NCBI GenBank assembly: GCA_946560065.1
Contig: CAMNUE010000006.1
Span: 39,332-103,331 of the forward strand
Direction of reading: 5' to 3'
Origin: an uncultured bacterium
GTDB lineage: Bacteria > Bacillota_I > Bacilli_A > RF39 > UBA660
Length of the DNA: 64,000 bases
The notes beneath the pieces are model-generated. The model was not told where the DNA came from, did not search any database, and saw only the letters and a program-made list of their open reading frames with translations. Numbering within the stretch: the stretch's first letter is position 1; the number at the start of each line of letters is the position of its first letter. This document shows, piece by piece, positions 28,134 to 36,486 of this stretch. The position numbers and the translations under genes were made by a program.

Positions 28134-29285
28134 ATGAAGTCTATTGGTATCATTGCAGAATATAACCCTTTTCATAATGGACACCTATATCATTTGAAAA
28201 AAATAAAGGAATTATATCCAGATTACACAATCATTTTAGTAATGAATGGAAACTTCACTGAACGTGGAGATATCACAATAATAGATAAATGGAAACGAAC
28301 AGAAATAGCCCTAAAACTAGGAATAGATTTAGTAATAGAACTACCATATCCCTTCGCAACCCAATCGGCAGACTACTTTAGTTATGGAGCCATTACCATC
28401 TTAGAAAAACTAAAAGTTGACAAGGTAATATTTGGAAGTGAATCAGATAACCTAGAAGATTTAGAATTAATTGCTAAAACACAAATAAACAATGCCGAAT
28501 TTGATAAATTAGTGAAAATCTATTCTAAGTTTGGAAATAATTATCCTACAGCTATCTCCAAAGCAATATTCGATTTAACAAATAAAAAAATCACAACACC
28601 AAACGATCTCTTAGGAGTAAGCTACTTAAAAACAATTATTAAAAACAACTATAATATAAAAGCAGAAACAATAAAAAGAATAAATAATTATCATGATACA
28701 GAACTAAATAACACCTTCTCAAGTGCTACTTCAATAAGAGAAGCTTTAAAAAGTAATAAATCTATTCAAAATCAAGTTCCAAATGAAGTTATTCCGTATT
28801 TAGATAATTTACATTTCATTGATGATTATTTTAATATTTTAAAATACAAAATTATTACTGAAGATGACCTTTCTATTTACCAAACAGTTGATGAAGGAAT
28901 AGAAACAATTCTAAAAAAAGAAATTCTTAACGCATCAAATTATGATGAATTAATTAAATCAATTAAAAGTAAACGTTATACTTATAATAAAATAAGTAGA
29001 ATGCTAATTCATATTCTTTGTAATTTAACTAAAGAAAAAGCCAACCTTTTCAAAGATATAACTTATTTAAGAATCTTAGGTTTCAATGATAAAGGCCGAA
29101 TATATCTAAATAGCATAAAAAAAGAAATTAATATTCCAATCATCAGTAAAATAACCAAAGAAAAAGATAAAATGCTAGAATTTGAAATTGAAACAACTAA
29201 AATATATGACATTATAAGTAATGAAAATCTAATAAAAAAAGAATTTGAAAGAATTATTTATTTAAAGGAGAATGAAAATGATTAA
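28134..29285 (+). CDS. tmcAL: tRNA(Met) cytidine acetate ligase (TmcAL/YlbM)
   Basis: The 383-residue cytoplasmic enzyme activates acetate with ATP and acetylates the wobble cytidine of elongator tRNA-Met. The nucleotidylyltransferase-fold N-terminus shows IIAEYNPFHNGHLYHL, with its HxGH ATP-binding motif. VMNGNFTERGD follows at about 45-55, then the GSESDNLEDL region. The start ATG 28134 has GAGGG upstream; an extension to 28101 overlaps the promoter and is rejected. It overlaps gmk by 8 nt. Confidence 0.92.
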   Translation: MKSIGIIAEYNPFHNGHLYHLKKIKELYPDYTIILVMNGNFTERGDITIIDKWKRTEIALKLGIDLVIELPYPFATQSADYFSYGAITILEKLKVDKVIFGSESDNLEDLELIAKTQINNAEFDKLVKIYSKFGNNYPTAISKAIFDLTNKKITTPNDLLGVSYLKTIIKNNYNIKAETIKRINNYHDTELNNTFSSATSIREALKSNKSIQNQVPNEVIPYLDNLHFIDDYFNILKYKIITEDDLSIYQTVDEGIETILKKEILNASNYDELIKSIKSKRYTYNKISRMLIHILCNLTKEKANLFKDITYLRILGFNDKGRIYLNSIKKEINIPIISKITKEKDKMLEFEIETTKIYDIISNENLIKKEFERIIYLKENEND

Positions 29286-29964
29286 AGAAAAGAAAACAGG
29301 CCAATTAATAGTAATCTCATCACCCAGTGGTGGTGGAAAAGGAAGTGTTATCGCTGGTCTTTTAAAAAATGACAATAAAGGAAGATGGTTATCAGTTTCA
29401 ACTACTTCTAGAGCAATCAGAGAAAATGATATTCCTGGAGTTACCTATAATTTTGTCTCAAAAGAAGAATTTGAACAAAAAATAGATGAAGGCTATTTCC
29501 TAGAATATACAAATTATGTTGGAAACTACTATGGTACTCCAAAAGAATTTATTCGTGAAAAATTAAATTCAGGAATTGACGTTATTCTAGAAATTGAAAT
29601 TGAAGGAGCATCAAACATCAAAAAGTTAATTCCAGAAGCCTTATTTATTTTTATAATGCCACCATCAATCAAAATATTAGTTGAAAGATTAAAGAAAAGA
29701 AAAACAGACAGTTACGAAAAAATGTTAGAAAGATTCCATACTGCCTACAGAGAAATTAATGAAGTTACAAAATATAACTATGTTGTCGTAAATGATGACT
29801 TAGATAAAGCAATTTCTAAAGTTGAAGCAATAATCAAAGCAGAAAAGTGTCGCGTTGATCGCATTGAAGAAGTTTATCTAGACACCAAAGAAGAAGAAAT
29901 CCATGAATTATTAATGGATGGTGAAGAATTCGATAACACTGGAATTGGAGATAAAATAAACTAG
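29278..29964 (+). CDS. gmk: Guanylate kinase
   Basis: The roughly 228-residue enzyme phosphorylates GMP to GDP using ATP. The P-loop is SSPSGGGKGSV; the usual GAGKS/T reads GGGKGS, so the last position differs but remains Ser-adjacent. GMP-binding motifs are STTSRAIRENDIPGVTYNFV and the ENTNYVGNYYGTP-like EYTNYVGNYYGTP. The lid is ERLKKRKTDSYEKMLERF. The start is placed at ATG 29278 rather than 29272, because AGGAG lies 7 nt before 29278 and only 1 nt before 29272. A tail after residue 200 is unusually acidic. Confidence 0.93.
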   Translation: MIKEKKTGQLIVISSPSGGGKGSVIAGLLKNDNKGRWLSVSTTSRAIRENDIPGVTYNFVSKEEFEQKIDEGYFLEYTNYVGNYYGTPKEFIREKLNSGIDVILEIEIEGASNIKKLIPEALFIFIMPPSIKILVERLKKRKTDSYEKMLERFHTAYREINEVTKYNYVVVNDDLDKAISKVEAIIKAEKCRVDRIEEVYLDTKEEEIHELLMDGEEFDNTGIGDKIN

Positions 29965-29965
29965 T

Positions 29966-30289
29966 ATGAAAAGAATGCTTACAGACTACATTGAAAATGT
30001 AGAAAAAAAATTGAATAGTTCAAAACAAGACAAAGGACTTGCCGAAGAAATATTAACAGAAGTTGCTTTCTTTCAACATGAAAGATTAATTCATCTAATC
30101 GTAACAATATTCACAGGAATTATAACAATTCTTTTTCTTCTAGGATTTTTATATTTTGAAAATATTCCTCTACTAATTCTCTTTCTTCTCACACTTATAT
30201 TATTTATTCCATACATTTTTCATTATTACTTTTTAGAAAATGGCGTTCAAAAATTATATGACTTATATTGGAAAGCAAAAGAAAAGTAG
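29966..30289 (+). CDS. Small two-helix membrane protein, unknown
   Basis: The 107-residue protein has a charged N-terminus (about 1-38, helical), two hydrophobic helices at about 43-62 and 66-88, and a short charged tail. It follows gmk by 1 nt and ends inside a terminator, so it is the last gene of the tmcAL-gmk unit. No family is recognised. Confidence 0.65.
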   Translation: MKRMLTDYIENVEKKLNSSKQDKGLAEEILTEVAFFQHERLIHLIVTIFTGIITILFLLGFLYFENIPLLILFLLTLILFIPYIFHYYFLENGVQKLYDLYWKAKEK

Positions 30290-30327
30290 TTTGTCACTAA
30301 AATATGACATTTAACTACTTTTCTTTT
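30277..30327. terminator. Bidirectional terminator between converging units
   Basis: A long hairpin: AAAAGTAGTT (30282-30291) pairs with AACTACTTTT (30313-30322), extended by TGTCA/TGACA nearer the loop. It is flanked by A- and T-runs and serves both the gmk unit and pyk. Confidence 0.85.
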
Positions 30328-30329
30328 TG

Positions 30330-31745
30330 CTATTTAATTTCTTCAATTTTCATCAAGTTAGTTGGTTGAGCAATTCCAATATTAGGGAAACTACCAGTAG
30401 TAACTACTATATCCCCCTTATTTAAATCCATAAATTCTTTTGCTTTATTAATACTTTCTGTTAAAATCTCATCTGTTGAATTAAAGATTGGCATAGTAAC
30501 AGGATAAACTCCCCAGTTTAAAGCTAATCTTCTTCCAGTTTTTTCATCTGGACATAATCCCAAAATAAGTGAATTAGGTTTTAAGTTACTAATTACTCTT
30601 GCAGTTGTTCCACTAATTGTAGATGCACAAATTAATTTAGCATCTAAGTGATTTGCAGTTTCAACAACACTCTCACAAATTGCAGTTGGAACATTGCAAT
30701 TAATATGCTCATTCTTGTAAACATAATTAAATTTAGCATATTGTTCTGTAACTTCACAAATATTTGCCATTGCAGCGACTGTTTCAACTGGATGTTTACC
30801 AACAGTTGTTTCACCACTTAACATAACTGCATCAGTACCATCTAAAACAGCATTAGCAATATCAGATGTTTCAGCACGTTTTGGTCTAGAGTTTTCCATC
30901 ATTGTTTCAAGCATTTCAGTTGCAACAATACAAATTTTACCCATTTTACGGCAAACTTTAATCATGTCCTTTTGAACTATTGGTAATCTTTCTGATTGAA
31001 TTTCAGTTCCTAAATCTCCTCTAGCAACCATAACACCAGCAGAAACTTCAAGAATTTCTTTTAGATTTTGAATTCCTAAATCACTTTCAATTTTACAAAT
31101 GATTTGTAAATCTTCACGATTATATTCCTTTAAAATCTCTTTAATTTCTAATACATCTTCTTTTGAAGATACAAAAGAAATTGCTAAGAATTCTCCACCA
31201 TGTTCACATGCATATTTAATATCTTCACGATCTAAATCGCTAACATATGGAATATTTAATTTTATACCTGGAACACTTAGACTCTTACGATTTCCTAAAG
31301 TACCTCCAAGAATAACTTTACAAGTAACTCCATCATCTTCCTTACTAATAATCTCCAATTTCATTTTAGCATTTTCAAGTAAAATTACATCTCCAACGTT
31401 TAAACTATCAAGAGCTTCTGGATGATTAACAGTAAATCTATCTTGATTTCCTAAAACATCCTCTTTTACGATACGGATAATATTTCCAGGGATTAACTCA
31501 ATGGAATCGTTTTCTAACATACCACTACGGAATTCTGGTCCCTTAGTATCCCAAAGAATAGCAACATTCATACCAGTACGTTTTCTAACTTCACGAACTG
31601 AATCAGTAGCCATCTTTCTCTCTTCTAATGTAGCATGAGTAAAGTTAATTCTTGCTACATTCATTCCTGCTAAAACCATTTTTTCCATAACATCTGGTTG
31701 GTTAGAAGCAGGTCCTATACTACAAACAATTTTTGTTTTCTTCAT
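30330..31745 (-). CDS. pyk: Pyruvate kinase
   Basis: The 471-residue glycolytic enzyme converts phosphoenolpyruvate and ADP to pyruvate and ATP. The N-terminus TKIVCSIGPAS and GMNVARINFTHA bind substrate. The active-site segment IICKIESDLGIQNL carries the catalytic Lys, and MVARGDLGTEIQ and MLETMMENSRPKRAE(T)SD follow. The C-terminal allosteric domain is present, but the extra C-terminal PEP-utiliser-like domain of Bacillus Pyk is absent. It has its own promoter and AGGAGG before the ATG. Confidence 0.96.
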   Translation of the reverse strand: MKKTKIVCSIGPASNQPDVMEKMVLAGMNVARINFTHATLEERKMATDSVREVRKRTGMNVAILWDTKGPEFRSGMLENDSIELIPGNIIRIVKEDVLGNQDRFTVNHPEALDSLNVGDVILLENAKMKLEIISKEDDGVTCKVILGGTLGNRKSLSVPGIKLNIPYVSDLDREDIKYACEHGGEFLAISFVSSKEDVLEIKEILKEYNREDLQIICKIESDLGIQNLKEILEVSAGVMVARGDLGTEIQSERLPIVQKDMIKVCRKMGKICIVATEMLETMMENSRPKRAETSDIANAVLDGTDAVMLSGETTVGKHPVETVAAMANICEVTEQYAKFNYVYKNEHINCNVPTAICESVVETANHLDAKLICASTISGTTARVISNLKPNSLILGLCPDEKTGRRLALNWGVYPVTMPIFNSTDEILTESINKAKEFMDLNKGDIVVTTGSFPNIGIAQPTNLMKIEEIK

Positions 31746-31772
31746 TCTATATACCTCCTAAATGCACTAGTA

Positions 31773-31801
31773 ATTTTATCACATTTTTTTAAATTTCACA
31801 A
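31773..31801 (-). promoter_or_regulatory. Promoter of pyk
   Basis: On the minus strand, TTGTGA, a 17-nt spacer and TAAAAT, with TGTGA just before the -10. The -10 ends 27 nt before the ATG. Confidence 0.7.
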
Positions 31802-31819
31802 TAATAATTTGAATATTAA

Positions 31820-31849
31820 GAAAAAAAATATAGTGCTAAAACACCATAT
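31820..31849 (-). terminator. Terminator after the HEFKH protein gene
   Basis: On the minus strand, ATATGGTG and CACTATAT form an 8-bp stem with one wobble pair and a 6-nt loop, followed by eight T. Confidence 0.7.
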
Positions 31850-31880
31850 TAATAAAAATAAGAAAACTCAATTTACAAAA

Positions 31881-32648
31881 TTATAAGTTATTTTGATTCT
31901 TTTTTCTTAAATAAACTTTAAATTTTTCTTCCTCGTCATTAGCCCTTTTCTCATAGTCTTCATCTGGTAAAGCTTGACCTAAATATTCATATACGTCAAC
32001 TGCATGCTTAAATTCATGAACATTTATACACATGGACTTTAAATCAACAATTTTCGGAACACAAATTTTAATTCCACTTACTTTTCCACCATCATCAATT
32101 TGTGGATAGCATCCATAAAAACCATAACCTTCATCAAGTGGAACATCAAGAACCTTAGCCTCCCTCTTCAAAGACTCAAAACTATCAATGTTTCCAAAAT
32201 ATTCATCTAAATCTTCTAAGGATAAAGTTAAACCTAAAACTTCATCACGAAAATCATTAGTTTCTATTAACGTCTTAAATGATTTAGCAGGAACAATCTT
32301 CCTATCCAAAGTACCATCAAAGATATTGTCTTCATATTCTTTCAATATACCATCATAATGACAATAAGTTCGTTCATTTAAAACATCTAAATCGTCAAGT
32401 ATTCTATTCAATTCTTCTTCACTTGATATTGACTCCATATTGTCTAACAAAAAACGCATATAATTATTTTCTTCTTTTATAATTTTATAATACTCTTTAA
32501 GCTTATCAATAAGAGTCTTTCTATTTTCACCACCGTTAAAATCCTTGAATAACGACATTAAATAAACCATCAAATATTCTTTAGTTAAATATAATGCCTC
32601 TCCTCTATTTAAAGAAATAATCTTTTTTATTTCATCTACAAATTCCAT
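31881..32648 (-). CDS. Putative zincin-like protein (HEFKH)
   Basis: The 255-residue protein is not recognised. HEFKH occurs at residues 211-215 in CINVHEFKHAVDVYEYLG, matching the HExxH zinc motif, and late acidic residues (EDYEKRANDEEEKF) could supply a third ligand. The N-terminal half is helical and charged. No signal peptide or membrane helix is visible. It is a single-gene unit with a terminator before the pyk promoter. The metallopeptidase assignment rests on the motif alone. Confidence 0.6.
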   Translation of the reverse strand: MEFVDEIKKIISLNRGEALYLTKEYLMVYLMSLFKDFNGGENRKTLIDKLKEYYKIIKEENNYMRFLLDNMESISSEEELNRILDDLDVLNERTYCHYDGILKEYEDNIFDGTLDRKIVPAKSFKTLIETNDFRDEVLGLTLSLEDLDEYFGNIDSFESLKREAKVLDVPLDEGYGFYGCYPQIDDGGKVSGIKICVPKIVDLKSMCINVHEFKHAVDVYEYLGQALPDEDYEKRANDEEEKFKVYLRKKNQNNL

Positions 32649-32696
32649 ACTATCGCCTCGTTCTCCCTATTATAATATACATTGATTTTTAGAACA

Positions 32697-32721
32697 AGAA
32701 AAAAGAACTAAAATAGCTCTT
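32697..32721 (-). terminator. Terminator after mutM
   Basis: On the minus strand, AAGAGCT and AGTTCTT pair over 7 bp with one wobble, followed by TTTTTTC, a few nt past the mutM stop. It ends the small-ORF/polA/mutM unit. Confidence 0.75.
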
Positions 32722-32728
32722 AATTTTT

Positions 32729-33550
32729 TTACTTTTGGCAATTACCACAATAATGAGTTCCTCTTCCGCCTATTTTTGTCTTCTGTAAAGTTTCTCCACA
32801 TTTAGGACAAGGTTCCCCTGCTTTACCATGAGCCAACAATTCATTTTGAAATAACCCATGAACTCCTTCACTCGAAGTAAAACTTTTAATAGTTGTACCG
32901 CCAAGCTTAATAGCCTTCTCAAGAACACAACGACAATTATCAATAATATCTTGACATTCATCAAGTGTAATATCACAAGCTTTTCTATTAGGATTTATTG
33001 AGCTCATAAACAATATTTCATCATCATAAATATTACCAATACCAGTAATGATACTCTGATCCAATAAAACAATCTTTATAGGTAATCTTTTTGAATGGAT
33101 TGCCTCATACAAATATTCTTTAGTAAGACCATCATCATTATACTCTAATCCTAAATCAATCAAAGGTTTAACCTTATAGGTATCTTCCTTTTTAATCAAA
33201 TTCATTTTACCAAACTTTCTGACATCATGAAATCTAAAACTAACATCATCATCTAAAATCAATTCAACGTGTTCATGTTTTCCTATAGGTTCTCCCTTTT
33301 TTCTAAACATAAACTTACCTTCCATTCTAAGGTGAACAAGTAAAGAGTAATCATCTAAATCCATAACAATAAACTTACCTCTAGTAGTTATACCATTTAT
33401 TTTTTGATTAATAATCTTCTTTTTAAATTCATCAGTAGTAGGACTTGCAATTATATTATCCCAATAAACATTACACTCTGTTATTTTTTTATTTAGTATC
33501 ATTGGTTTCAAACTTTTAACTACTGTTAACACCTCTGGTTTTTCTGGCAT
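32729..33550 (-). CDS. mutM: Formamidopyrimidine-DNA glycosylase (MutM/Fpg)
   Basis: The 273-residue base-excision repair enzyme removes oxidised purines and cleaves the abasic site. Mature Pro2 and Glu3 (MPEKPEV) are the catalytic pair, so the start must be ATG 33550; GAGGTGA precedes it and a GTG start at 33559 is rejected. Lys in LRMEGKF is the conserved catalytic lysine. The helix-two-turn-helix shows LDQSIITGIGNIYDDEILF. The C-terminal zinc finger is CPKCG...YCGNCQ. It follows polA by 14 nt. Confidence 0.95.
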   Translation of the reverse strand: MPEKPEVLTVVKSLKPMILNKKITECNVYWDNIIASPTTDEFKKKIINQKINGITTRGKFIVMDLDDYSLLVHLRMEGKFMFRKKGEPIGKHEHVELILDDDVSFRFHDVRKFGKMNLIKKEDTYKVKPLIDLGLEYNDDGLTKEYLYEAIHSKRLPIKIVLLDQSIITGIGNIYDDEILFMSSINPNRKACDITLDECQDIIDNCRCVLEKAIKLGGTTIKSFTSSEGVHGLFQNELLAHGKAGEPCPKCGETLQKTKIGGRGTHYCGNCQK

Positions 33551-33564
33551 CTCAATCACCTCTT

Positions 33565-36171
33565 CTATTTTGCTTCATACCAATTATTTCCAACTTCTAT
33601 ATCCACTTTCAATGGAACATTTAGTTTAAAAGTATTTTCCATTATATCTTTAACAATACTCTTCACTTCTTCCAATTCGTCATTAACAACATTAAATACA
33701 AGTTCATCGTGTACTTGAATAAGCATTTTGCTCTTTAAATTACGCTTATTAAATTCTGCATAAATTTCAACCATAGCCTTCTTCAAAATATCAGCAGCAG
33801 TACCTTGAATTGGTGTGTTAAGAGCCATTCTCTCTCCACTACTTCTAATCATATAGTTTTTATTATTCAACTCTTCGATAACCCTTTTTCTATTCATTAA
33901 AGTAGTTACATAACCATACTTATAAGCCTCGGCCTTTTTATTTTCCATATATTCACTAATACCTGGATATGTATCCAAATAATTGTCAATAAACTTCTTT
34001 GCAGTAGCAATATCAATGCCTAAATCTTCTGATAAACCAAAACTACTTATTCCATATAAAATACCAAAATTAACAGCCTTAGCACTTCTTCTCATGTCTT
34101 TAGTAACTTCATTCATTGGAACTTTAAATATATCCGAAGCTGTTTTAGCATGTATATCTTCATCATCAATAAAAGCCTGTATTAAGTTAGTAGCATTACT
34201 CATATGAGCAAATATTCTAAGCTCTACCTGTGAATAATCACTAGAGAGTAAAACAGAATTCTCATCAGGAACAAATGCTTTTCTAATTAATCTAGAATAC
34301 TCAGCTCTAGCTGGTATATTTTGTAAATTAGGACTAATGCTAGAGAGTCTACCTGTTCTAGTTAAAGTTTGAGTAAAAATTGTATGTATTCTTCCATCCT
34401 CTCTGATTTCTGACTTTAACCCAACTGCATAGTTAGTATACAACTTAGATAATGTACGATATTCTAAAACTTTCCCAACAATTGGATGTACATCTACTAT
34501 TTTATCTAAAATATCTTTACTAGTAGAATACTTATTGTCTTTAACTCTCTTTGGATATTTGATTGCTAAATCTTCAAATAAAACTTTAGCAAGTTGAGCT
34601 GGACTCATAATATTAAATTTACTTCCCGCATCTTCATAAATATTTTCTTCTAATTGTTCCATTTGAGTCTTTAGCTCATTTTCTATTTCTGTTAAATACT
34701 CACCGTTAACCTTAATTCCTGTATTTTCCATATCTGCTAAAACAGCAGCAAGTGGCATTTCAATATTATTAAATAAATCTATTTCACCACTATCTCTTAA
34801 TTCTGAAATAATTCTATCACGTGTTTCATAAATAAACTTTGCTTTGCGACAACAGACTTCTTGTAATGCATCAAAAGAAATCTCTTTTGGTCTTTTGTCA
34901 GTACCATATAATTCTTCATAAGCTGGAATTTCTACATCAAAACTCCTAGCAATAAAACTTATATCATCTTTAACAACATAATCAAGTAAATAAGTAGCTA
35001 TCATTGTATCAAAAGCAACATTTTCTAACTTAATTCCAAGCTTATTTAAAACAACAATGTTTTTCTTTAAATCATAAGTATATTTTTCATTTTTATTTGC
35101 AAAAAGTTCCCTAAATTCACTCAATCTATCCTGAGATATAAAATATCCAAATTCACCGTCATAAATTCCAATTCCTAAAACTTCAGCCTTACTATAAACA
35201 GAACCTCTAACCTCTAAGTAAAAAGAAAAATCTTTTCCTGTAAAGTCTTTAATATCAGAAATAACAATTTTCTCATCCTTAACCTCTGAAACTTCATTTT
35301 TCTCTAAAGGAATATCAATTTTTTTTAATAAAGAAAAGAATTCTAATTCTTCTAACATTTGTTTAAATTCTAAAGGTTTAATTCCATCGTATTTACAATC
35401 CTCTAAAGTAAATTCCAAAGGTACCTCTCTATAAATAGTTGCTAAATCATAACTCATATAGGCGTTTTCTTTATCATTTTCTAACTTCTCTTTTGTCTTT
35501 GCAGAAATAGAACCTATATTTTCATAAACACCATCTAAGCTACCATATTTAGATAGCAAATTGATAGCCGTTTTTTCACCTATTCCTTTTACTCCAGGAA
35601 TATGGTCACTTGCATCTCCCATCAAGGCCTTTAAGTCAATCATTTTAATAGGATCTACCTGATAAGTATTTCTAAATTCCTCTTTAGTCATCATTATATG
35701 ACCACTTTGTTTTAATAATTTAACTGTAACCTCATCACTAATTAATTGCAATAAATCTTTATCACTACTAACTATAGTAGCAATGAATTCATCTTCTTCA
35801 TCTACTATTTTTGATAATGTTCCAATAATATCATCTGCTTCATAATTTTCAATTTCAAAATGCTTTATTCCCATCGTATCAAGAACTTCTTTTGCTTTTG
35901 GAAATTGAAGCTTAAGTTCATCTGGCATTGCAGCTCTACCAGCTTTATAATCATCATATTTATCATGTCTAAAGGTTTTTCCTTTATCAAACGCCACCAT
36001 AATATAACTTGGATTTTCTTCTTTTATTATTTTATTCATCATATTAATGAAGCCATATAAAGCATTTGTCGGGAAACCTTTCGAATTTTTCATAATAACT
36101 CCTTGATAAGCAGTTGCATAAAAGCTTCTAAATAACAAGTTATTACCATCTACTAAAATTATCTTTTTCAT
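33565..36171 (-). CDS. polA: DNA polymerase I
   Basis: The 868-residue repair and Okazaki-fragment polymerase has a 5'-3' exonuclease domain (to about residue 290; YEADDIIGTL and SSDKDLLQL metal ligands), a middle 3'-5' exonuclease-fold domain, and a family A polymerase domain. The polymerase domain shows SSDYSQVELRIFAHMS (motif A), RRSAKAVNFGILYGIS (O helix, motif B) and LIQVHDELVF (motif C). In the middle domain the first D-x-E motif reads FYLEVRG, so proofreading is probably lost, as in Bacillus. Start ATG 36171 (MKKIILVDGNN) has GGTGA upstream. It lies 37 nt after the LexA-controlled small membrane ORF and shares its orientation. Confidence 0.96.
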   Translation of the reverse strand: MKKIILVDGNNLLFRSFYATAYQGVIMKNSKGFPTNALYGFINMMNKIIKEENPSYIMVAFDKGKTFRHDKYDDYKAGRAAMPDELKLQFPKAKEVLDTMGIKHFEIENYEADDIIGTLSKIVDEEDEFIATIVSSDKDLLQLISDEVTVKLLKQSGHIMMTKEEFRNTYQVDPIKMIDLKALMGDASDHIPGVKGIGEKTAINLLSKYGSLDGVYENIGSISAKTKEKLENDKENAYMSYDLATIYREVPLEFTLEDCKYDGIKPLEFKQMLEELEFFSLLKKIDIPLEKNEVSEVKDEKIVISDIKDFTGKDFSFYLEVRGSVYSKAEVLGIGIYDGEFGYFISQDRLSEFRELFANKNEKYTYDLKKNIVVLNKLGIKLENVAFDTMIATYLLDYVVKDDISFIARSFDVEIPAYEELYGTDKRPKEISFDALQEVCCRKAKFIYETRDRIISELRDSGEIDLFNNIEMPLAAVLADMENTGIKVNGEYLTEIENELKTQMEQLEENIYEDAGSKFNIMSPAQLAKVLFEDLAIKYPKRVKDNKYSTSKDILDKIVDVHPIVGKVLEYRTLSKLYTNYAVGLKSEIREDGRIHTIFTQTLTRTGRLSSISPNLQNIPARAEYSRLIRKAFVPDENSVLLSSDYSQVELRIFAHMSNATNLIQAFIDDEDIHAKTASDIFKVPMNEVTKDMRRSAKAVNFGILYGISSFGLSEDLGIDIATAKKFIDNYLDTYPGISEYMENKKAEAYKYGYVTTLMNRKRVIEELNNKNYMIRSSGERMALNTPIQGTAADILKKAMVEIYAEFNKRNLKSKMLIQVHDELVFNVVNDELEEVKSIVKDIMENTFKLNVPLKVDIEVGNNWYEAK

Positions 36172-36208
36172 TTCTATCACCAATTACTAGTATAACATAA
36201 ATAATTAG

Positions 36209-36355
36209 TTATTCGAAAATATTTATTGCTACCTCCTTTTCTGTTCCATTATTTTCGTCAAGTCTTTCAATTCTCTCACTTGCAACAAAAAGATAAAGAG
36301 TAAAAATAATATAAACACCCAAAATAATAATCCCCTTCTTTAAAACATTTTTCAT
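36209..36355 (-). CDS. 48-residue SOS-controlled membrane protein, candidate division inhibitor
   Basis: An open frame of 48 codons starts at ATG 36355 with AGGAG about 9 nt upstream and stops at TAA 36209. The peptide has a basic start (MKNVLKKG), one hydrophobic helix at about 8-25 (GIIILGVYIIFTLYLFVA) and a charged, mainly acidic tail of about 23 residues. It would be a single-pass membrane protein. Its promoter has consensus TTGACA-17-TATAAT with a LexA box filling the spacer, and lexA is divergent. Bacillus lexA is likewise divergent from yneA, an SOS division inhibitor with a membrane helix. SidA and SosA are other small SOS membrane inhibitors. No sequence similarity to these is claimed; the YneA LysM domain is absent. 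polA and mutM follow on the same strand. Confidence 0.7.
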   Translation of the reverse strand: MKNVLKKGIIILGVYIIFTLYLFVASERIERLDENNGTEKEVAINIFE

Positions 36356-36385
36356 ATACTACCACTCCTTTCAAATTACAATTCA

Positions 36386-36414
36386 ATTATAAATCGAATA
36401 TCTGTTCGTGTCAA
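36386..36414 (-). promoter_or_regulatory. Consensus promoter of the small ORF-polA-mutM unit
   Basis: On the minus strand, TTGACA (36414-36409), a 17-nt spacer and TATAAT (36391-36386) give a perfect sigma-A consensus. The whole LexA box lies in the spacer, so LexA binding would block RNA polymerase directly. Confidence 0.85.
36395..36408. promoter_or_regulatory. LexA operator (SOS box)
   Basis: CGAATATCTGTTCG matches the Gram-positive LexA box CGAAC-N4-GTTCG with one mismatch (C to T in the left arm). It sits between lexA and the divergent small membrane ORF, inside the spacer of the latter's promoter. It lies 26 nt upstream of the lexA -35, so it may also affect lexA, though less directly. 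Confidence 0.85.
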
Positions 36415-36434
36415 TATAATATTAAAACATTTGT

Positions 36435-36463
36435 TTGACATTTTACGCTATCAATGTTAAACT
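36435..36463 (+). promoter_or_regulatory. Promoter of lexA
   Basis: TTGACA, a 17-nt spacer and TAAACT, ending 23 nt before the lexA start. No LexA box overlaps this promoter itself. Confidence 0.7.
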
Positions 36464-36486
36464 TGTACTTATAAGGAGGAAATTAA

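Noticed and set aside
30999..31425. Plus-strand open frames antisense to pyk
   Set aside because: No ribosome-binding site and no protein-like features; pyk is unambiguous.
36435..36480. A separate LexA box at the lexA promoter
   Set aside because: No CGAAC-N4-GTTCG-like sequence is present there; only the 36395-36408 site fits.
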